From positions 717,001 through 781,000 of the forward strand of contig QNQO01000220.1 of the NCBI GenBank assembly GCA_003290165.1: 64,000 nt of DNA, given 5' to 3'. Made by a program: the position numbers and the translations under genes. Shown one piece after another: positions 59,209 through 64,000 of this stretch. The notes beneath the pieces are model-generated. The model was given only the letters and a program-made list of their open reading frames with translations, was not told the DNA's origin and did not search any database. Source of the stretch: Berberis thunbergii (lineage: Eukaryota; Streptophyta; Magnoliopsida; Ranunculales; Berberidaceae). Each line of letters opens with the position of its first letter. Positions within the stretch are counted from its first letter, which is position 1.

Positions 59209-59713
59209 TAATGCGTCCATAAATTGTTCTCCTGTGAATTTGACCTACAAAGCAATTGTTAGACTGCCAAGGACCGCCTTTTTGGTGGCCGAAGGCACTC
59301 CAATGCTTAAGTTAGTAACTCTGCTGGAAAGAGGAAGTGAATTCTGACAAAACTCAGTTAAAGTTGCATAGAGTAGATAGGATAGTCGAATCGACCTCCC
59401 GCAAATCGAGTTGAGATCCGAGTTGAGAGCCCATTGAGTCCCTTGTTCATACCTTATTATTTACCTTATATAATGAGCAAATTGATGACTACATTAAGTT
59501 GTGTGCGTGACTTAAGCTCGGTTAGTGCAACGAAGGGGACGTTTATTGTAACAGTCTCCTCCTTCATTGAGATGGGAGTGATTCCCTCCATCTCCTTCAT
59601 AATGGTCCATCAATATTTATGACGACTTCAATTTTTGTAACGGCTCTCCAGCATTTATGGTGACTTGAGTCACGTGTATGGCCATGATCGGATGACAATT
59701 TCATGTATCATCA
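59209..59713 (-). repeat. 5' LTR of element E
   Basis: 505 bp, plus-strand TAATGCGTCCATAAATTG to TTTCATGTATCATCA. TATATAA box (minus strand equivalent near 59,465). Differs from its partner at many sites, so insertion is not recent. Confidence 0.9.
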
Positions 59714-59812
59714 ACAATCAAATCGAATTGCGAATAAGCAATGAATTCAAGCAAATGAGTAATCAAACTGAGGGACCCCAGACATGGGTTTTGAGTGAAG
59801 AAATGAAATTAC

Positions 59813-60033
59813 CTTTCCAAAGTGCCTTTGGTGAACCAAGATGCATTGGGTTTGGAGGGTGTACGAAGAGTAATGGAGTAACCACCTTTGGGATATATGA
59901 TCGATCTTTCGCACTTTGAAGATGAGCAATGAAGGGTTCAAGCAGCCCAGTTGCGAGTATCTCAATTTTGCCTCTAGAAAAGACAACAAGATCACCACAC
60001 CCTAGATATGGAGTTTTTGGAGAGTCTAGAAAC
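59813..60033 (-). pseudogene. CIP7: CIP7-like gene fragment, first coding exon
   Basis: Minus strand: CGDLVVFSRGKIEILATGLL then EPFIAHLQSAKDR; after a frameshift GGYSITLRTPSKPNASWFTK then GTLE, followed by a GTAATT donor at 59,812. This is the N-terminal block of COP1-interacting protein 7. The intron from 59,812 to 55,313 was about 178 bp before element E entered. The start codon is unclear: the expected MDSRTRLDYALFQL lead-in is replaced by LDSPKTPYLG. Confidence 0.9.
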
Positions 60034-60239
60034 AGGAATTTCTTTGATCATAAAAACGCTCTCTCCTTCGTTTTGTGAGGCCGATCCGAATTAAAGCTTT
60101 CCAAAGGGAGAGAGAGGAAATTTGTGTTCTTGGTTACAAATGGGGAAGAAAGAAAAGAAATAGATAGAAGGAAGGTCTGGACGACCGTGAATGGAAGGTT
60201 CGGTCCGTCTCGCAAGTTTTCACATTTTGCTAAAAAAGT

Positions 60240-60369
60240 TGATTTTTATTTATAACGACGATTAAAATCAACGCAATTAACTATACTTGACATTAAATAA
60301 AGTATTTAGGGGCGGTTTTTATAAACCGTTGCTTAATAACCATCGCTAAATTGCCAATTTCTTGTAGTG
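60240..60369. repeat. Right subterminal end of outer CACTA
   Basis: Contains GGGCGGTTTTTATAAACCGTT and ACCATCGCTAAATTGCC, ending TTTCTTGTAGTG. Matches the style of the left end. The region 60,034-60,240 between it and CIP7 exon 1 is 5'-leader-like with GGGAGAGAGAGG. Confidence 0.75.
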
Positions 60370-60947
60370 CTCGGTGTTATGGATGTCAAAAGGTGTTGAG
60401 ATTTTTATTGATTCAAGTTTAATATTCTTGCACCCCAAAAGAATAACTGGAACTTCTTGCTGTCGATTGAAAATATGCCACAAATTGTTGTATTTGTAAC
60501 AAAATTAAACCGTAGAGACTTTTTCACCAGACCAAACACAAATCAAATAACTCAAAAATAACATATTAAACACCAAACTGTAATAAACTCACATTCGGAT
60601 ACTGCATGGATTTGTTGTCACTCTCGGAGTGATCAACACGAGACGAAGCTAATGCTCCTTGGAAATCAAAGTATGTTCCTGAGGAATCAAAATCCTACTT
60701 TTTTTAATTCCATGCATCAAAAGTTGCTACATTAATTATGACAGTAGATAATTAAAAATATATACGTAACAATCATCATCCAATAAAAGAAGATACTAGG
60801 AAGTGGTAATTAAGTTACCTTGGCATTGTCTGTTTTGTCATCCGCCACTGCGTTAAAAAAAAATCCAGGACCAGAATGAGCATTTGCCATCCATGCAAAA
60901 AACAAGAGTTATGAACAACACCTTTGGACACTTGAAGTGAAACCCAT
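60370..60947 (-). pseudogene. Polygalacturonase (GH28) pseudogene, 5' part
   Basis: Minus strand, three exons. Exon 1 (60,947-60,819): hydrophobic signal-peptide-like LLFFAWMANA, then HSGPG and VADDKTDNAK, with a stop inside; donor GTAACT. Exon 2 (60,694-60,593): SSGTYFDFQGALASSRVDHS. Exon 3 (about 60,477-60,370): IDSKKFQ, a 1-bp loss, then GCKNIKLESIKIS and HNTD up to the CACTA. Continues at 19,981. The start ATG at 60,947 is the only upstream choice before the stop. Confidence 0.85.
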
Positions 60948-61225
60948 GTTTTTATATATGTTTTAACCTGCTAAGCAAAGCAAACTAATTGGCGTGTTTG
61001 GTGATGGAAGAAGGTAGTGTTTGGATAATTTATAATTACCCCGAAGGAAGCTAATGACCACTATTTTGTCAATTGCTTTATGTTTGTCAGTGTTTTTTTT
61101 GTTTTTTTTGGATAAACTCTAACAAATTACTTTACTACTTTGCATCGTGGAATACATGGTAGATAGAGAAGCTAAGTTGTTGTCGTCATAGTACCATAGG
61201 TAGCATTGCAAGTTGGATTGATATC
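60948..61225. other. Upstream flank of polygalacturonase pseudogene
   Basis: AT-rich with no ORF. It would have held the promoter, but I see no clear TATA box at a convincing distance. Confidence 0.3.
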
Positions 61226-61970
61226 AGAGGCGGACCCAGGATTTTAGTTGAGGAGGGGCGAAATGAAAAATACGTATTAGTTGATAATAGTAGTTATCAA
61301 TGGTAAAATCAATTTTTTTTTCTACCCGAGCTAGTAACTAATAAAACAATACAATTATAAAAAAAAATTACATTGCATATATCAAATTGGATCCAGTGTA
61401 GTCCAATTTTAAGCAAAAATAAGGTCATTATCGATCGATAACCTTAGCAAGGGGCAAATGAGCATAATAACTAGAATACATAACTAATGTCACAAAATAA
61501 TTAGGATAAACAACTAGGTGTAGTTAAAAACAATTTGAAATTTGCGAACCTAATATGATCGTAATACATTTTCATAAAAAAAAATTTGTTTATATGAGGC
61601 TCAAATTTTTCATTGAATTCTATAGCTATTATTTTAGATATTTTTTGTTGGAGGTTTTATATCACGTGTGAAAAAACAATTTATTTCTTTAATGTTAATA
61701 AATTTTTATTAAACTAAATATTTTTTAATGTTTGCAATTACTAAAAAAAAAATGCACTCGAAGAGTATTGAGCTCGAGTCTTTTACTAAAAATAATAAAC
61801 CTCAAACCACTACACCAACAAATAAATGTTCAAACAATTGTATAAATAATTGTTATATTGTATTCTAAATTATATAATCAATTTTTTTAAAAACTAAAGT
61901 ATATATTAAAAATATATTTTAAAAGTTGAGGGGGATCGCCCCTTAATAGATCCGCCCATAGTTGGTATAC
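61226..61970. repeat. Dispersed repeat, long copy of the 18-kb fragment
   Basis: Starts GAGGCGGACCCAGGATTTTA and ends GCCCCTTAATAGATCCGCCC; GGCGGA/TCCGCC form a short terminal inverted repeat. Internal words match 18,050-18,395 (TTTTTTAATGTTTGCAATTA, CCACTACACCAAC). Non-coding, about 745 bp. Class not decided. Confidence 0.65.
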
Positions 61971-62266
61971 GCAAGCCTCATTAAGATTTCAAGATTATAC
62001 AAAATTTGGGAATATGTGTTTATAGGGATGTTATGTGATATTGAGACATAGGTTAAAAAGAATCATAATAATATTAAAAAGCCCGATTTTAATATTGCTT
62101 TAGTCTGATAACTGAAAAAATTGTTCAAGATTTCAAATTAAAAAAAAATGTTTAAAGAGTATTTAATACTGTTATCGCCAATGTTGGTGAGGGTTGGACA
62201 ACATGTATCATAAAAAGTAACTAATTTTGTTCTTAAAAATCGTCCTAAATATCATTTTAACTTATA

Positions 62267-63290
62267 AAAAGGGTTATTTTCCTTTTGACCTTCATTAGTT
62301 TATATATACTCTTCATTGACCTCCAAATTTTTTTCTAATTTTGTCAGGTCAATGTTTGACCAACATTTTCCATCCAATAATTTTTAGATAGCCAAACTAC
62401 CTTTCACTTAATGCACATGTGCAAGGCACATGTCAAAGTTCATCTTGATTGAGGTAAATCTAATTACCAATCTTATCATTAAATGGATATCAAGTGATGC
62501 CACACCCAAATATTTATCTTCTCCATTGAAGGAACAAAGTTTGTTCTGTAAACAAAATAATGATAATAACAACACCATCAAATAAGTTTTCATGCCTCTC
62601 TAATGTGTTATTCTTTATTCTAGCTCCCAATTGTCTCATCATCACCCACATTATCCAACCCTATCCTCCATCCCACCAACTTATAGTTCAAAGACCTTAT
62701 TGAAGAACTCATAATTTTATTTGGATTTTGAAAATAGGGTTCCTTACCATCTTTGAGGAACAATTTTGCACTATTGTAGAATCTTTGAGTGATTACAAAT
62801 TTCTGTTGTGGGTTTATACATAGAGAGATTTTGGTTTGATTATTTTTGTGAAGGGATAGATTTTTACCAAATGTTGGCCTTTTTGGATTTGTAGAAGCAA
62901 AGATTTGATTTTATTTTTATTTTTATTTTCTCATTATCCATTTCTAGTATTCTTGTGAAATTTTTGCAAGTAGTGAAAGTATAATGGAAAACAAATAATG
63001 AAGAGGAGAATACGAGTTTGGGTGTGGCATGGTTGTTCGTTTGATGTTAGATGAGTGGTTAGATTTAATTCAATCTCGATGAATTTTGACATTTAAGTTA
63101 AATGAAGGGTAGCTTGGTCATTTGAAAATTGTTGGATGAAAAAAGTTGGTCAATGGCATTGACCTCACAATCATGGGGATTAAACTGGATTAAAAAAATA
63201 CTTAGGGAGCCAACAAAGAATAGATAGAAACTAATGGAGACCAAAAGGGAAATAAAGTCATCCTAAAAGAATAACTTTGTAGTGGTAGAC
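62267..63290. mobile_element. Long terminal-inverted-repeat element, about 1 kb
   Basis: 62,267-62,430 (GTTATTTTCCTTTTGACC, CATTAGTTTATATATACTCT, AGGTCAATGTTTGACCAACA) recurs in reverse at 63,060-63,290 (TCAATGGCATTGACCTC, AAACTAATGGAGACC, GAATAAC). Arms of 150-200 bp with moderate divergence surround an AT-rich middle without ORF. No target duplication was found; limits are approximate. Confidence 0.58.
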
Positions 63291-63299
63291 AATTTCCCC

Positions 63300-63602
63300 T
63301 TTGCATCCACAAAAAAATAACGAAAAATGATTTTTAAGGCTTAATTTTTCATAAAATAAGCAATTTAGATACCGTAGTTGATGTAATGGCTAATTTGTTC
63401 ATATTTTTATACTTTTATGACCAATAATGATTATTTTAATAACCTAGATTAACTCATAAATTTATAAGACATTTTTATCCTTCATAAACAAATAGAAAAA
63501 TTAATTTTATACGTTTATGACCAACAAAGACTATTTCATTAATTATTCTAACATAACAGAAGTATCACATTATTTTTATTACTTATTTATTAATCATTAA
63601 TC

Positions 63603-63639
<37 letters not shown>

Positions 63640-64000
63640 TTCATCAATTTACACATTTCAAAACACATTTAATGGAGTCAGAAATACCACAAAGTTATTT
63701 TATTTATTATTATTATTATTCTTTTTTGTGGCATGATTTTAGTCAAAAAAATATCACAGTGTTTGCCTTTTAACTCAAATCGTTAATAGCCCCAAAAAGT
63801 GAACTGTAAAAAAAAAACAAGAAACTTAATCTACATGAATAATACTTAAGTTAATTAATTTGTTACAAAATGTTAATATTGTGAAATAGAAAAGGGATTG
63901 AGCAATCTGTCATTGATGATACATCAAAGTTGTCATTAACAAGTGATAGCTGAAGTTGATAATGTTATTAAGATCAACAAAAAATTATGACTGATTATTG
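63300..64000. other. AT-rich spacer with an ATT microsatellite
   Basis: An (ATT)n run of about 12 units at 63,606-63,640. TTATTTATTATTATTATTATT occurs again at 63,697. No gene, promoter or element end seen. Confidence 0.6.

Larger units (their letters stand above)
55397..59713 (-). mobile_element. Element E: short non-coding LTR retrotransposon in CIP7-like intron
   Basis: LTRs 55,397-55,899 and 59,209-59,713 in minus orientation, with perfect target duplication ACAAT (55,392-55,396 and 59,714-59,718). Primer site at 59,190-59,208, purine tract at 55,900-55,924. LTR ends (TGATGATACATGAAAT..TGCATTA) resemble those of A-D, so it is a further reduced relative. No coding sequence. Two nested insertions (56,499-57,850 and 58,000-58,899); without them it is about 2.05 kb. 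Confidence 0.9.

Noticed and set aside
62408..62593. Short minus-strand ORF at 62.4 kb
   Set aside because: Lies in an AT-rich element arm with no recognisable protein feature.

Overview
The window is plant nuclear DNA, most likely from a eudicot. The evidence is AT-rich spacer, Athila and Tat-type Ty3/gypsy elements, a Tekay/Del-like solo LTR, CACTA, Mutator-like, hAT-like, Helitron-like and LINE sequences, and broken exons of typical plant genes (GH28 polygalacturonase, COP1-interacting protein 7, a PDR-type ABC transporter, endo-beta-mannosidase). I see no intact host gene, no CRISPR array and no confident functional RNA gene. Almost every base that can be explained is transposon, and the elements are nested several layers deep.  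Layout. 1-3.7 kb: the degraded 3' part of an Athila element (RT, RNase H, integrase). 3.7-6.8 kb (element A), 8.4-18.0 kb (B, minus strand), 20.4-33.3 kb (C) and 42.7-51.8 kb (D): four copies of one non-autonomous Tat-like LTR element. It has gag and protease but no visible RT, RNase H or integrase. It also carries a long ORF in antisense, which has a GT-AG intron at the same place in the three copies that keep that region. 6.8-8.4 kb: AT-rich spacer and Helitron-like ends. 18.0-19.3 kb: a repeat fragment and two small Mutator-like MITEs.  19.3-60.9 kb: the central structure. A GH28 polygalacturonase pseudogene on the minus strand (5' half at 60.37-60.95 kb, 3' half at 19.27-19.98 kb) is split by a CACTA transposon with ends at 19,982 and 60,369. 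Joining the two flanks restores the family motif NTDGIH. The CACTA has grown to about 40 kb by nested insertion. Its own cargo is the 5' exons of a CIP7-like gene (minus strand, 52.5-60.0 kb). Inserted into it are element C, which carries a 2.4-kb solo LTR; a second CACTA (34,087-42,674, flanking CAT); element D; a Mutator-like fragment; a LINE; a hAT-like element; and element E, a 4.3-kb LTR element in a CIP7 intron that itself holds a Mutator-like and a hAT-like insertion.  The inner CACTA is a Pack-CACTA. It holds exon fragments of nine host genes, all on the plus strand and many with their splice sites: RNR1, Rab2, an F-box/LRR gene, mitochondrial ATP synthase gamma, endo-beta-mannosidase (twice), a WDR4/TRM82-like WD40 gene, an ATG1-type kinase, a PDR-type ABCG transporter and monodehydroascorbate reductase. 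61.2-64 kb holds a repeat related to the one at 18 kb, a long-TIR element and AT-rich spacer. All identifications come from reading the sequence and family knowledge; no database search was run.
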